Assembly (NCBI GenBank): GCA_003249035.1
Contig: QBMK01000001.1
Location: 186,001 to 250,000, forward strand
DNA length: 64,000 bases
Reading direction: 5' to 3'
From: Pseudanabaena sp.
GTDB taxonomy: Bacteria > Cyanobacteriota > Cyanobacteriia > Pseudanabaenales > Pseudanabaenaceae
Shown here piece after piece: positions 10,116 through 20,172 of the stretch (the first letter of the stretch is position 1; each line of letters begins with the position of its first letter). Position numbers and translations under genes: made by a program. The notes under the pieces are model-generated. The model saw only the letters and a list, made by a program, of their open reading frames with translations. It was not told the DNA's origin and made no database searches.

Positions 10116-10217
10116 TTAAAGGCACAAAATGGAGTAGCCATTTTGTGGCTTTAAAACCCAATAAGGGTTTGACTTTCAATTCACAAAAGTGAGACAAAAC
10201 TTTTGTGAATTGGTATT
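10116..10217. repeat. ~104-bp ATACCAA/TTGGTAT element, reverse orientation
   Basis: ggcacaaaatggagtagccattttgtg...aaaacccaataagggttt...aattcacaaaagtgagacaaaacttttgtgaattggtatta. Confidence 0.75.
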
Positions 10218-11085
10218 AGACCGCTAATTCGGAAGCAACAATCATTGAGCCAACACCGCTATTTGTGAAAATCTCCAATAACAGCGAATGAGGTACACGA
10301 CCATCGACAATATGTGCTGCTTTCACACCTTGAGCTAGCGATCGCACACAACATTGAACTTTAGGAATCATGCCACCACTGACGACATTACTATTCATCA
10401 ATTCTCTCGCCTTTTGGATGGTCAAACTACGGTAGAGAGTGCTGGGATCTTTGTAATCGTGCAAAATACCGGCAATGTCCGTAAGTAAGATTAATTTTTC
10501 GGCTCCTAAGGCAGCGGCTAGTTCACCAGCAACCGTATCAGCATTGATGTTGTAGGACTGACCTGTCTCATCGGTTGCTACGCTTGATACAACGGGGATA
10601 TGTCCTGCTTCGAGTAGGGTGGAAAGTAGACCGATATTAATACCACTAACTTCGCCGACAAAGCCGATCGCATCATTTCCCTGAGGACGAGCCCGAATTA
10701 AGTTGCCGTCTTTACCACACAGCCCCACACCAGAACCGCCAGCCAGATTAATCATTTCGACAATTTGCTTGTTGACGCGCCCCACTAGTACCATTTCTAC
10801 TACTTCCATGGTCTCGGCATCGGTAACTCGCAAACCATCGATAAACTGTGGTTTGATATTGAGCTTAGTTAGCCATGTATTGATTTCAGGCCCCCCGCCA
10901 TGAACTAATACTGGGCGCAGTCCCATAAATGACATGGTAACGACATCACGAATCACATCCTGTCGCAGGTTTTCTTCTTTCATCGCCGCGCCCCCATACT
11001 TGACGACAATGGTACGCCCTGAAAATTCCTGCATATAAGGCAGAGCTTCACTCAGAACCTGAACGCGATCGCTGTCTGTTAGCAT
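10216..11085 (-). CDS. argB: Acetylglutamate kinase
   Basis: [39 protein letters not shown] motifs. Confidence 0.95.
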   Translation of the reverse strand: MLTDSDRVQVLSEALPYMQEFSGRTIVVKYGGAAMKEENLRQDVIRDVVTMSFMGLRPVLVHGGGPEINTWLTKLNIKPQFIDGLRVTDAETMEVVEMVLVGRVNKQIVEMINLAGGSGVGLCGKDGNLIRARPQGNDAIGFVGEVSGINIGLLSTLLEAGHIPVVSSVATDETGQSYNINADTVAGELAAALGAEKLILLTDIAGILHDYKDPSTLYRSLTIQKARELMNSNVVSGGMIPKVQCCVRSLAQGVKAAHIVDGRVPHSLLLEIFTNSGVGSMIVASELAV

Positions 11086-11281
11086 TTAACGCCTCGACTA
11101 ATCTTACAAAAATACTTTGATTAACCTTACAGCCTCAATTACCCCAATAGCTGAACTATTTAAGGAGCTTATTAGTGTTTGATGACTTTTATGAAACTAT
11201 ATAGATTTAAATAAAGCAAAAATATAGTGATCGTTAATCAAGTTCAGAGCAAGAAAATAAATAAACTACTTTGAGATTTAT

Positions 11282-11878
11282 TTATTTTCTTGCTTTTCTA
11301 GGTCTTCTTGCTGAAGTGGGATAGAGCCAAAAAGTTAGCATTTTAGTTAAATATGGCATAACTGGATAGGTCAGTAAAGCGGATACAAAGACAACAGAAA
11401 TTAGTAAGCTTAATAATGCAGGCAGCCCCTGTAGCAATGGAGATAGAAGCAAGTTAGATAGCAAAATCAGAGGATAAACTGTGATCACACCAATAATCAC
11501 CTGTTTGTAATATGGAGGCTCTATTCTGTTTTCTAAGTTGATTTTAGGTAAGGTAAACCAAATCTCTAACCCATGAGGCTGATGTTGTAGCGATCGCTTG
11601 GAGATAAATTCTTGAGATCTCTGCATCCATTGTTGATAAACAGATGAAGCAAGCCAGTTTTTGCAATGGTCATAGTTGTCAAACTTAACGATGACAACAT
11701 ATTCAGGATTTTGATGATCGCGAGGACGAATTACTTCAACTCCTATAAATCCATCAAATTGTTGAGCCGCATGATTGATTCCTTTTGTCCAAGCTTCATA
11801 TTCTTCTATGAGATTTGGTTCAACAACTTCTGAGATAACTAAAGTAATCGGATCTGAATGCTGTCCAATTTTTTGCAT
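11282..11878 (-). CDS. Antibiotic biosynthesis monooxygenase (ABM) domain protein with C-terminal TM segments
   Basis: VISEVVEPNLIEEYEAWTKGINHAAQQFDGFIGVEVIRP...; hydrophobic C-terminal half. Confidence 0.75.
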   Translation of the reverse strand: MQKIGQHSDPITLVISEVVEPNLIEEYEAWTKGINHAAQQFDGFIGVEVIRPRDHQNPEYVVIVKFDNYDHCKNWLASSVYQQWMQRSQEFISKRSLQHQPHGLEIWFTLPKINLENRIEPPYYKQVIIGVITVYPLILLSNLLLSPLLQGLPALLSLLISVVFVSALLTYPVMPYLTKMLTFWLYPTSARRPRKARK

Positions 11879-12013
11879 TGAGTTACTAGATGATTTTCAG
11901 TAACTAAGTTAGCATTAACCTCGAATTTGAAATGTTTAGATTTAGAGCAGAAAAGTACTCATAATAGACATTTCGAGAAAAGATATAAACTACTCCCTTA
12001 CCACCTAAGAATT

Positions 12014-12217
12014 ATACCAATTCACGAAAGTGTGACAACACTTTTGTGAATTAAAAACCAAACCCAGTAAGAGTTTTAAAAACTAAAAATGGCTACGCCA
12101 TTTTTAGTTTTGGAATTAGTGGTGCGGCGCTCCGCGCCGCACCACTAATTCTTGGGTGGGAAGGGAGTATACCAAAACACAAAATTGTGACGATACTTTT
12201 GTGTTTTGGTATTAGAA
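12014..12217. repeat. Composite of the ATACCAA family and an ACTAATTCTTGGGTGGG hairpin
   Basis: taccaattcacgaaagtg...cacttttgtgaatt, ctaaaaatggctacgccatttttag, aattagtggtgcggcgctccgcgccgcaccactaatt, then taccaaaacacaaaattgtgacgatacttttgtgttttggtatta. Confidence 0.75.
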
Positions 12218-12348
12218 GCATTGCTATGTGGTGCTTTCTGAAATTACTAATTATGAGAACTACAAGATTTTAGTTAAAAGTGTGACTTTGCCGCACTTTT
12301 AACTAAAAGTTTGGTTCTAGTTTCAGTGGTTTGTCCTGTAACTAGCCA

Positions 12349-12475
12349 GCAATTCTCACTGTGAAACTGACTTTGTAGTTTCCAGAGCCAAAGAGGCTGG
12401 AAACTACAAAGTCGTTTTTTGGCAAGCACGCCTTAGGTGGGCTTGCCAAAAACTGATTTTTATAATGGGAATTGC
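12349..12475. repeat. 127-bp GCAATTCTCA...ATAATGGGAATTGC element
   Basis: gcaattctcactgtgaaactgac ... aaactgatttttataatgggaattgc, with two internal hairpins and a central CCTTAGG. Confidence 0.8.
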
Positions 12476-12503
12476 AGGTAACTAGCATGAAGCGCTGTAA
12501 AAT

Positions 12504-13640
12504 TTGATTATGAGTGTATTGAGTCAAAATAAAACTATTGATCCAGCCCTTGCTGCGGTAAAGCAACGTCTAGAATCAGGTGGTGCATTGCTTCCAGATT
12601 CTAGTCAAAACTTGCTAGAGGTTGTTGGTATCCTCAAAAGTTATGGTGTAGTGCTGGGTGAATATTATAGGAATCTTACCTATATTTCTAAGCATCAGTT
12701 TCTAGTATTTTTTCCATTCTTTAAGTTCTTTAATGGGGATTTCTCCCTAAATAAACTAGTTCGTCATTGGTGGCACGATCGCATCAACTTTGAATTTGCT
12801 GAATATTGTATGAAAGCAATGTTTTGGCATGGTGGTGGTGGCTTAGATGCTTATTTGGACTCTGAAGATTTTGAACAACGCGCCAAATTGGCGATCGCTG
12901 CTAAAGTTAGCCGTAATCCATTCGCAGCGGCGATGAATCGCTTATTTCCAGATTTTTTGCTAGAGCAAGTGCGCTTGATGACCTACTACAGCGCTCTGGG
13001 ATATTTTTGGTCGTTTATGTCGCCATTGTTTTTGGAGTTAAGCGATCGCTACGATCGCGGTGAAGTTAAGAGCATCCCCGATGTGGTGCAGCATGTTCAG
13101 GATGGTCTGGTTGCTGCTGCTAGCGTGCCTTATATTTATCAAGTATCGATTAATGGTGAAGATTACGAAATTGTGCCTGCATCTGCGAATTTGACATTCT
13201 TAATGGATACAGCAGTGCCATATGTAGAGGCAGTGTTTTTTCGTTCCTTCCCATTTCGTGGCACTGTTTCGTACAATGCACAGGCGCATCAAATTTCTAC
13301 GGAAATTTCGCAATTTAATTATGGTGTACTATACGCCGATCACCTGCCAGTCGGCGGTGCAGGGATTCCACCCACATTGCTCATGCAAGATATGCGACAT
13401 TTTTTGCCTGACTATCTGCATGATTTTTACCAAAATGGCGATCGCGGTGAAGAGGATTTGCTGGTCAAGATTTGTCTTTCTTTCCAAAAGTCAATGTTTT
13501 GTGTGACCACAGGCGCCTTGCGTGGGTTAGCGCCCCATCCTTTAGAAACTAAAGATCCTCAAGAAAAGCAAGCTAATGACAAATTCCTTGCTCCTTGGTT
13601 AGATCGGCTATCGCGATCGCGTTTATATACAATGCAATAA
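12504..13640 (+). CDS. CO2 hydration protein (ChpX/CupB-like subunit of NDH-1MS)
   Basis: VVGILKSYGVVLGEYYRNLTYISKHQFLVFFPFFKFFNG...HWWHDRINFEFAEYCMKAMFWHGGGGLDAYLDS is characteristic of CupA/CupB. Confidence 0.85.
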   Translation: MIMSVLSQNKTIDPALAAVKQRLESGGALLPDSSQNLLEVVGILKSYGVVLGEYYRNLTYISKHQFLVFFPFFKFFNGDFSLNKLVRHWWHDRINFEFAEYCMKAMFWHGGGGLDAYLDSEDFEQRAKLAIAAKVSRNPFAAAMNRLFPDFLLEQVRLMTYYSALGYFWSFMSPLFLELSDRYDRGEVKSIPDVVQHVQDGLVAAASVPYIYQVSINGEDYEIVPASANLTFLMDTAVPYVEAVFFRSFPFRGTVSYNAQAHQISTEISQFNYGVLYADHLPVGGAGIPPTLLMQDMRHFLPDYLHDFYQNGDRGEEDLLVKICLSFQKSMFCVTTGALRGLAPHPLETKDPQEKQANDKFLAPWLDRLSRSRLYTMQ

Positions 13641-13688
13641 GTTCATACTAAAAGCGGCGCTGAGCGCCGCTTTTAGTATGAACTTATT
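13636..13688. terminator. Bidirectional terminator, 26-bp perfect palindrome containing both convergent stop codons
   Basis: aataagttcatactaaaagcggcgct g agcgccgcttttagtatgaacttatt. Confidence 0.85.
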
Positions 13689-15303
13689 GATCAATAGTCG
13701 AAAAAACAGGCGATCTCCTGATCTCTTGACCTTCAATAATTGTGTGAAGTTGCCAACTAGGATCGGTATCAGGAAAATCAGAACGAAAATGAGCGCCGCG
13801 ACTTTCGGTGCGGAATAGAGCCGATCGCATTAATAAATAGGCATAGTCCGCTAGATTGCGGGTTTCTATCCATAGGCGTGAAGGTTCAGTAAGTTGGGCT
13901 AATTCGGCTTGCCATGTAGAAATTTGCGTCAAGGCAGTTTCTAAATCAGACTGAACTCGACAGATTCCTGCCGCTTGCCAACTAAGATTTTGAATTCCAG
14001 ATTTAATATGTTGAATAGCTACCGAATTGCCACAATCCTCTAGTTTGGGCGCGATCGCTCTTGGAACATCAAAAATCTGAGTTTGCTGAGAACAAACCTT
14101 TTCTGCTAAGCGCTCACCAAATACGAAACATTCCAAAAGAGAATTACTAGCTAAGCGATTAGCTCCATGTACGCCCGTGCTAGCTGTTTCCCCGACTGCG
14201 TACAGCCCCTCAATAGAAGTGGCTCCATAGGAATCAACGACAATGCCTCCCATACAATAATGAGCGGCGGGAGTTACAGGGATCGGTGTGGAGAAAACAT
14301 CAATTCCCCATTGTTGGCAGATTTTGATAATGTTGGGAAATCGATGGGCGATCCTCTCTTTGGGAATTGACTGTAAATCTAGAAATACGGTTGGTTCTTT
14401 AGTCTTTTGGAGATGGTTAAATATGGCACGACTCACGACATCTCTAGGTGCTAGTTCGCCTTTAGGGTGGTAATTAAAAGCAAAGCGATCGCCTTGATGA
14501 TCGATCAAATGTGCGCCTTCTCCACGCACTGCCTCACTGATTAAAAATCTGGGAGCTTTGGGTAAAGCTAGGGCAGTGGGATGGAACTGCACAAATTCCA
14601 TATCCCGAATTAAGGCTCCTCCACGCCATGCGATCGCTACACCATCACCCGTACTTGAAGGTGGATTCGTATTTTGCGAAAATACCTGAGCGCCGCCGCC
14701 TGTCGCCAAAACCACTACCGGAGAAATCAAGCAGCCTATTTCCTGATTGTTCTCTAGATAAAAAACACCACCACAATGCCCCTTCTCCATGTAAAGATCT
14801 AAGACTAGAGTTGTACTCAAAACCTGAATACTGGGATTTTGGAGCACTGCCGCCGCAAGCTTTGACACTAGTGCTCGTCCTGTCGTATCAGCCGAATGTA
14901 ATACTCTGCGTCTGGAGTGAGCAGCTTCTAAAGTGAGGGCAAGGCTCCCGTCCTCAGTGCGATCGAAGTCAACGCCCAAGGCAATCAGTTGTTGAATTTG
15001 TCGGGGTGCAGCATTAACTAATACATTAACTGCCTCGGCTTCACACAAGCCAACCCCAGCGCTCAAGGTATCTTTGCCATGAAATTGCGGAGCATCATCT
15101 TTATCAACAACTGCTGCTATCCCGCCTTGCGCCCAGTCACTAGCAGAAGTTGACAAGTTATCTTTAGTCACTAAGCCAATTCGCCAGTTTGGTGCTAAGT
15201 CCGTGAGTCGAAGCGCAGTATAAAGTCCAGCAGCGCCGCTGCCAATGATCAGAGCATCAAACCTTTTTGGGTTCATTAAGTAAAGCCAAGTTGTCAATGA
15301 CAA
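13684..15303 (-). CDS. nadB: L-aspartate oxidase
   Basis: FAD motif ALIIGSGAAGLYTALRL; SDWAQGGIAAV; HPTALALPKAPRFLISEAVRGEGAHLID; HYCMGGI. Confidence 0.93.
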   Translation of the reverse strand: MSLTTWLYLMNPKRFDALIIGSGAAGLYTALRLTDLAPNWRIGLVTKDNLSTSASDWAQGGIAAVVDKDDAPQFHGKDTLSAGVGLCEAEAVNVLVNAAPRQIQQLIALGVDFDRTEDGSLALTLEAAHSRRRVLHSADTTGRALVSKLAAAVLQNPSIQVLSTTLVLDLYMEKGHCGGVFYLENNQEIGCLISPVVVLATGGGAQVFSQNTNPPSSTGDGVAIAWRGGALIRDMEFVQFHPTALALPKAPRFLISEAVRGEGAHLIDHQGDRFAFNYHPKGELAPRDVVSRAIFNHLQKTKEPTVFLDLQSIPKERIAHRFPNIIKICQQWGIDVFSTPIPVTPAAHYCMGGIVVDSYGATSIEGLYAVGETASTGVHGANRLASNSLLECFVFGERLAEKVCSQQTQIFDVPRAIAPKLEDCGNSVAIQHIKSGIQNLSWQAAGICRVQSDLETALTQISTWQAELAQLTEPSRLWIETRNLADYAYLLMRSALFRTESRGAHFRSDFPDTDPSWQLHTIIEGQEIRRSPVFSTIDQ

Positions 15304-15417
15304 ACATTATCCCATTAGATCAATGTCATTGTCTTGAGACAATTGCGATCGCTATTACTTGAAAAGAGACAAGGGCTTTACTTGAGCAAATAGTAAAATA
15401 CTGTGGCTTATTGCGTT

Positions 15418-18400
15418 TTACTTTCTTGATGATGCTTTTAAGGGTACTAACTTACTCATTTTTGCCCAGCTAAACTCATGCAAAAGCACATAGGAGCAAG
15501 GGATTAGAAATAAGGTCAGGATTGTGGCAAGGGCTAAGCCAGAAAAGGTAACAATCCCAAGTGGTTGCAAAAATTCGCCGCCATCGCCACCTCCTAACGC
15601 AAGCGGAAAAGCACCAACTACAGTCGTAATCGTGGTCATCAGAATCGGGCGTAAACGAATTGGAGCAGCTTGCAAGATTGCTTGAATGCGGCTGCATTTC
15701 TGCTCCTCTCGTAATTGGTTGGCAAACTCCACCATCACGATCGCATTATTCACGACAATCCCAACGAGCAAAATAACGCCAATCACCACCATCACATTAA
15801 TCGAGCTACTAGTTACAAACAGCCCGACAATACCACCAGCCAGAGCAAGGGGAATTGTCAGCATAATCACCAATGGATCGATCAGTGAGTTGTACTGAAC
15901 CGCCATTACTACAAATACTAAGAAAGAAGCAAGTACACCCAATACACCAAAAGCTTTGGATAGGTTGTCATTAGCTTCTTTGGCAGTGCTAGGTAAAACC
16001 GTTACACCATCAGGCAAATCGATCGCAGCAATTACATCTTCTGTCTGTTTAAGTGCATTGCTCAGACTTGTGCCTCGCTCTAAACTACCAAGTATCAAGA
16101 AAACTTGACGCTGATTAATGCGTTGAATTTCTCCTGGGGCGCGTCCTTCGCGGATTGTGGAAACATCAGCAAGGCGGACAGGGCGGTTATTGCTGACAAA
16201 AAGAGGTAACTGCTGCAATTGCGAGGCATTTTGTCGCGCATCAGGATCTAGTTGGACACGCACATCCACAAGGCGATCTCCTCTTTGTAACTGTGTAGGC
16301 ACTGAGCCTGTGATCGCTGTTTGCAGAGTAGAGCCAACGGATTGTGTAGATAATCCTAATGTTTGCAAACGTTCCCAGTCAGGAAAAATTTGGACTTCGG
16401 GTTGACGCGCATCAGTATCAGGGCGGAAGTTTGCGCCTTTAACATTTTTTTCTAAAGCACTGAGAATTTCTGCGCCAGTCTGAGCTAAAAGCTCTGGATT
16501 ACTACCCTGTAAAATTATGTCAATATCAGTTCGCGGTACAGGGGAGTTATTGACAATAATGCCGCGTACTTGCCCTGGGTTAACCCGAATCCTTACGCCT
16601 GCTAGATTAAGTTTATTGATTTCACGATTGACGCGACTAATAAAACTCGCGAGATCAGCATTGGGTTTGAGTGTAATTGTGCTACCAGCACGTAAGGGAT
16701 TAGAAGTAACGTTATTCCCAAAAGAACTGCCACCAACGGTCGTAAACGCATAGGCTGTCTCAGGCTGATTGACGAGAATTTCGTCTATGAGCTGCATCAC
16801 TTTGCGGTTGGTAGCAAGAGTAGTTCCTGCGGGAAATTGAGCATTTAAGCTCACATCGCCTGTTTTGACCTGTGGAATGATCTCTTGAGGAAGTTGTCGC
16901 CCCATCAAGAATCCACCACCGCCAAGGATGGCAAATAACGCAATCACCACCAAGAGTCGATAGTGAATAATTTTTGCTAGGAATCCTGCATAACCTAATG
17001 TTGCTGCGGTAAATCGTTGCTGAAATCCTCGCATAAACCAGGTTTCATTCAAACGACTTGACCAAGGAACAGATAATAGACGTGAGGCAAGCATCGGTAC
17101 GACGGTTATGGCGATCGCGATCGCGGCGATATTACCAAAACTAATCGTCAGAATCAGTTGGTTGAATAGTAGCGATAGAAATCCACCTAATAATAGGAAT
17201 GGAAATATTACGACAAGGTTTGTACTAGTGGAGGCAACCAGAGCCGATTCTATTTCCGAACTACTAGCTTGTGATTGGGCGATCGCATCTTGAACTCCAT
17301 GACTTTTCCGCATTCTCTCAAGCCCATTGATGATGTTGTCCAGCATCACGATGGAGCAGTCCACAACACCACCTATTCCTAAGGCAAGCCCACCTAAGCT
17401 AAATAGGTTAAGTGAGAAGCCAAAAATGCCCATAGCAATAATTGACGCAAGGGTAACAAGGGGAATTGCAAGGGTAATAATCAGAGTCTGGCGGATCGAA
17501 CCTAGAAAAAGCAGTACCGCAGTCCCTGCTAAGATTGCGCCCATTAGCCCCGAAGATGTAACGTTGGCAATCGAGGCTCGAATTAGCCTTGATTCATCTA
17601 AGGTGGCAGTCACGATCGCATCATTAGGAATAGCCCCACTCTCCTGGAGCGCCGTAATTTTCGCCATTACTCGATCTACTACTTCAATCGTATTTGCGTC
17701 AGGTTGTTTCGTGACTAATAGTCTGACCGCAGCTTGTCCGTTAAGAGAAGTAAAAATCCGTTGTTCTTCCGTGCCATCGATAATAGTTGCGAAGTCACGC
17801 AGATATACTTTTTGGGACTGTTGAGCAGCAGTATTACTTCGCACATTAAAAGACAAGCCTTCTAATTCTTTAGCATTTTTAAACTTGCCGATCGCACGGG
17901 TAAGTGGTTCAATAGCGCCATCGCGTAAACGTCCCCCTGAAATATCGACATTGCGATCGCGTAGAGCCTTTAAAACATCGTCGATATTCACCCCAACTGC
18001 TTGCAATCGGTTGAGATCGAGATTAACCTGCACCTCTTCTTTAACACCGCCCACTACATCGATCCCTGCAACACCTGGCACAATCGCTAACTCTCGTCCC
18101 AACTCCTCATCAGCAAATAAACGTAGCTCTGAAAGTGAAAGAGAAGGAGATGTCAGCGCAAACTCATAGATTGGAAATTGAGATGGATCGAATTTAAAAA
18201 TCCGCGCATCTTCGATATCGTCTGGTAATTGGCTCCGCCCTCGGTTAAAGCTTGCTACTGTATCGTTGAGAGCTTGATTGACATCACTACCTGCTTGAAA
18301 GAACAGATCCACTCGCACCTGCCCTTCACGAGTGCGCGAAAAAAGTTGATTTACGCCTTCAGTCAATGCGAGAGATTCTTCTAGCGGCTTCGTTACTTCT

Positions 18401-18621
18401 GTAATCGCCACTTCTGGTGTAATCCCTGGGATGTTAACCTGTACGCCAATGCGTGGATAGACAATCGATGGCAGCAAGTCTACCTGTAAACGACTGATAT
18501 AAAATGCTCCCATTACAAAAATTGCTAAGGTGAGCATCAATGTGCCAATGTGACGACGAATTGCGATCGCGCTAATACTAAATCCTGTTGATTTCGGGCT
18601 GGGGGAGTCTGGAGCGCTCAT
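15418..18621 (-). CDS. RND efflux transporter permease (AcrB/HAE1 family)
   Basis: 1067 aa with typical RND repeats and TM segments (GGLALGIGGVVDCSIVMLDNI; VGIVVNNAIVMVEFANQLREE). Confidence 0.92.
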   Translation of the reverse strand: MSAPDSPSPKSTGFSISAIAIRRHIGTLMLTLAIFVMGAFYISRLQVDLLPSIVYPRIGVQVNIPGITPEVAITEVTKPLEESLALTEGVNQLFSRTREGQVRVDLFFQAGSDVNQALNDTVASFNRGRSQLPDDIEDARIFKFDPSQFPIYEFALTSPSLSLSELRLFADEELGRELAIVPGVAGIDVVGGVKEEVQVNLDLNRLQAVGVNIDDVLKALRDRNVDISGGRLRDGAIEPLTRAIGKFKNAKELEGLSFNVRSNTAAQQSQKVYLRDFATIIDGTEEQRIFTSLNGQAAVRLLVTKQPDANTIEVVDRVMAKITALQESGAIPNDAIVTATLDESRLIRASIANVTSSGLMGAILAGTAVLLFLGSIRQTLIITLAIPLVTLASIIAMGIFGFSLNLFSLGGLALGIGGVVDCSIVMLDNIINGLERMRKSHGVQDAIAQSQASSSEIESALVASTSTNLVVIFPFLLLGGFLSLLFNQLILTISFGNIAAIAIAITVVPMLASRLLSVPWSSRLNETWFMRGFQQRFTAATLGYAGFLAKIIHYRLLVVIALFAILGGGGFLMGRQLPQEIIPQVKTGDVSLNAQFPAGTTLATNRKVMQLIDEILVNQPETAYAFTTVGGSSFGNNVTSNPLRAGSTITLKPNADLASFISRVNREINKLNLAGVRIRVNPGQVRGIIVNNSPVPRTDIDIILQGSNPELLAQTGAEILSALEKNVKGANFRPDTDARQPEVQIFPDWERLQTLGLSTQSVGSTLQTAITGSVPTQLQRGDRLVDVRVQLDPDARQNASQLQQLPLFVSNNRPVRLADVSTIREGRAPGEIQRINQRQVFLILGSLERGTSLSNALKQTEDVIAAIDLPDGVTVLPSTAKEANDNLSKAFGVLGVLASFLVFVVMAVQYNSLIDPLVIMLTIPLALAGGIVGLFVTSSSINVMVVIGVILLVGIVVNNAIVMVEFANQLREEQKCSRIQAILQAAPIRLRPILMTTITTVVGAFPLALGGGDGGEFLQPLGIVTFSGLALATILTLFLIPCSYVLLHEFSWAKMSKLVPLKASSRK

Positions 18622-18703
18622 CGGTTATCTCTAGAATTTTAAATATAGGTTGATTAGCTTAAAGAAAGTAATGGGGCAGACCATTACTTAGGGATTAATT
18701 GAA

Positions 18704-20041
18704 CTACTCAGATATCGCACTAACTCTCACAGAATCACCATCCTGCAACTTGCCGCCGCTCCTAACCACCACGATGTCGCCTTCCTTTAAACCAGAGCGA
18801 ATCTCGACTTTGCCATCACGACGATCTCCAAGGGTAACTTGACGTGTCGTTACTTTAGGTTCTTTGCGATCGCCTGTAATCACAAAAACATTGCCAGTCT
18901 TTGGTTTACCTTTGTCACTAACACTAGCAGTGGGTTTGGCATCTGTTTTTGGCTTCATTTGTTGATCGCTCTGATTATTCGCTACACCTTTGGGAGGCTG
19001 TGTCGGTCTTCCTGATGGCTCTAGAGCCGTTTCCGCGATTACGATTTGACGTTCCTGCCTTCCGGAAAACTTTACCCTCGCTAATTGCCCACTACCAAGC
19101 TTATTATCTGGATTGGGAACTACTACTTCTACAGGGATTAGCCTTGCTACAGGGTCAGCCACAGGCGAAATACGTTTAACTGTTCCTGTAAATTTTTGAT
19201 TTGGGAAACTGTCAAAACGCACATCAACCGATTGATTTAATCGAACTTTACTGATTTCTAGTTCTGAAATCAATACGATTACTTTAACTTGGCTAAAGTC
19301 ACCTAATTTTATAACGTCATTTCCTGCAAAGAGTAGATTGCCAGTCTCGCTTACTCGCTCTAGCACAATCCCACTAATTGGAGCAGTAATCGTGGTGTAG
19401 GATTGACGCTCTTGCTCCCTTAATTTAATTGCTTCTTGCGCTAAAACCCTTTGCGAGCTCGCTCCCACACTTTGTTCTTGCAAATTCACTTGTTGCTCTG
19501 CCGATCGCAGTGATTGTTCAGCAGAGCGTGCACGAGTGAGCGCAGCCTCAGCCGCTTGCGAAGATACGGCTCCATCTTTAGCTAATTTGGTAAAGCGATT
19601 TGCGTCGGCTTGCGCTTGTTGATATTCCACTCTTGCGCGTTCAACTTGAGCACGCGCATTACCCACTGAGGCACTTGCTTGTGATACTTCGGCTTCCCTT
19701 GCAGCAATTTCTGCGTCTGCCTGAAGCACAGTTGCGGATAGAACTGCATCATCCAGTTGGGCGATCGCTTGTCCTGCTTTAACGCGATCACCAACATCCA
19801 CATTCAAATCTAGCAAACGACCTTCTAGACGAGATTTTACCGATACTTCCCTTATGGGTGCAGTTGTGCCTGTGAACTCCGTCCCAGCTTGCAGAGTATC
19901 AAACTTTGCGATCACTACATCTACAGCTACAGACGTTTTGGGGCTCTGTGTCTGGGCTTGAGTCGTATCCTTAGGTGCGCCACAGCCAACAGTTACAACT
20001 GATAAGCCTGCGATCGCCACTAACATCCAAATAGCTTTCAT
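18704..20041 (-). CDS. RND efflux periplasmic adaptor subunit
   Basis: Lipoprotein signal (VTVGCGAPK), RLLDLNVDVGDRVKAGQAIAQLDD, APISGIVLERVSETGNLL. Confidence 0.9.
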   Translation of the reverse strand: MKAIWMLVAIAGLSVVTVGCGAPKDTTQAQTQSPKTSVAVDVVIAKFDTLQAGTEFTGTTAPIREVSVKSRLEGRLLDLNVDVGDRVKAGQAIAQLDDAVLSATVLQADAEIAAREAEVSQASASVGNARAQVERARVEYQQAQADANRFTKLAKDGAVSSQAAEAALTRARSAEQSLRSAEQQVNLQEQSVGASSQRVLAQEAIKLREQERQSYTTITAPISGIVLERVSETGNLLFAGNDVIKLGDFSQVKVIVLISELEISKVRLNQSVDVRFDSFPNQKFTGTVKRISPVADPVARLIPVEVVVPNPDNKLGSGQLARVKFSGRQERQIVIAETALEPSGRPTQPPKGVANNQSDQQMKPKTDAKPTASVSDKGKPKTGNVFVITGDRKEPKVTTRQVTLGDRRDGKVEIRSGLKEGDIVVVRSGGKLQDGDSVRVSAISE

Positions 20042-20172
20042 AGATGTGATGGCAAATGTTGAGTTATATAAAGTTATTCTAAGTGATGTTGCTTCGTTTG
20101 GAGCGATATTCTTACGTTAAATCTTTTGGTTAAAGAACTCTCGCCGTCGCAAACACTTGTGCCAAGATAGAT

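Noticed and set aside
17327-17824. 165-aa plus-strand ORF inside the RND permease gene
   Set aside because: Antisense to a clear AcrB-type CDS and without a recognisable domain; same reasoning for the other plus-strand ORFs at 15.6-18.2 kb.
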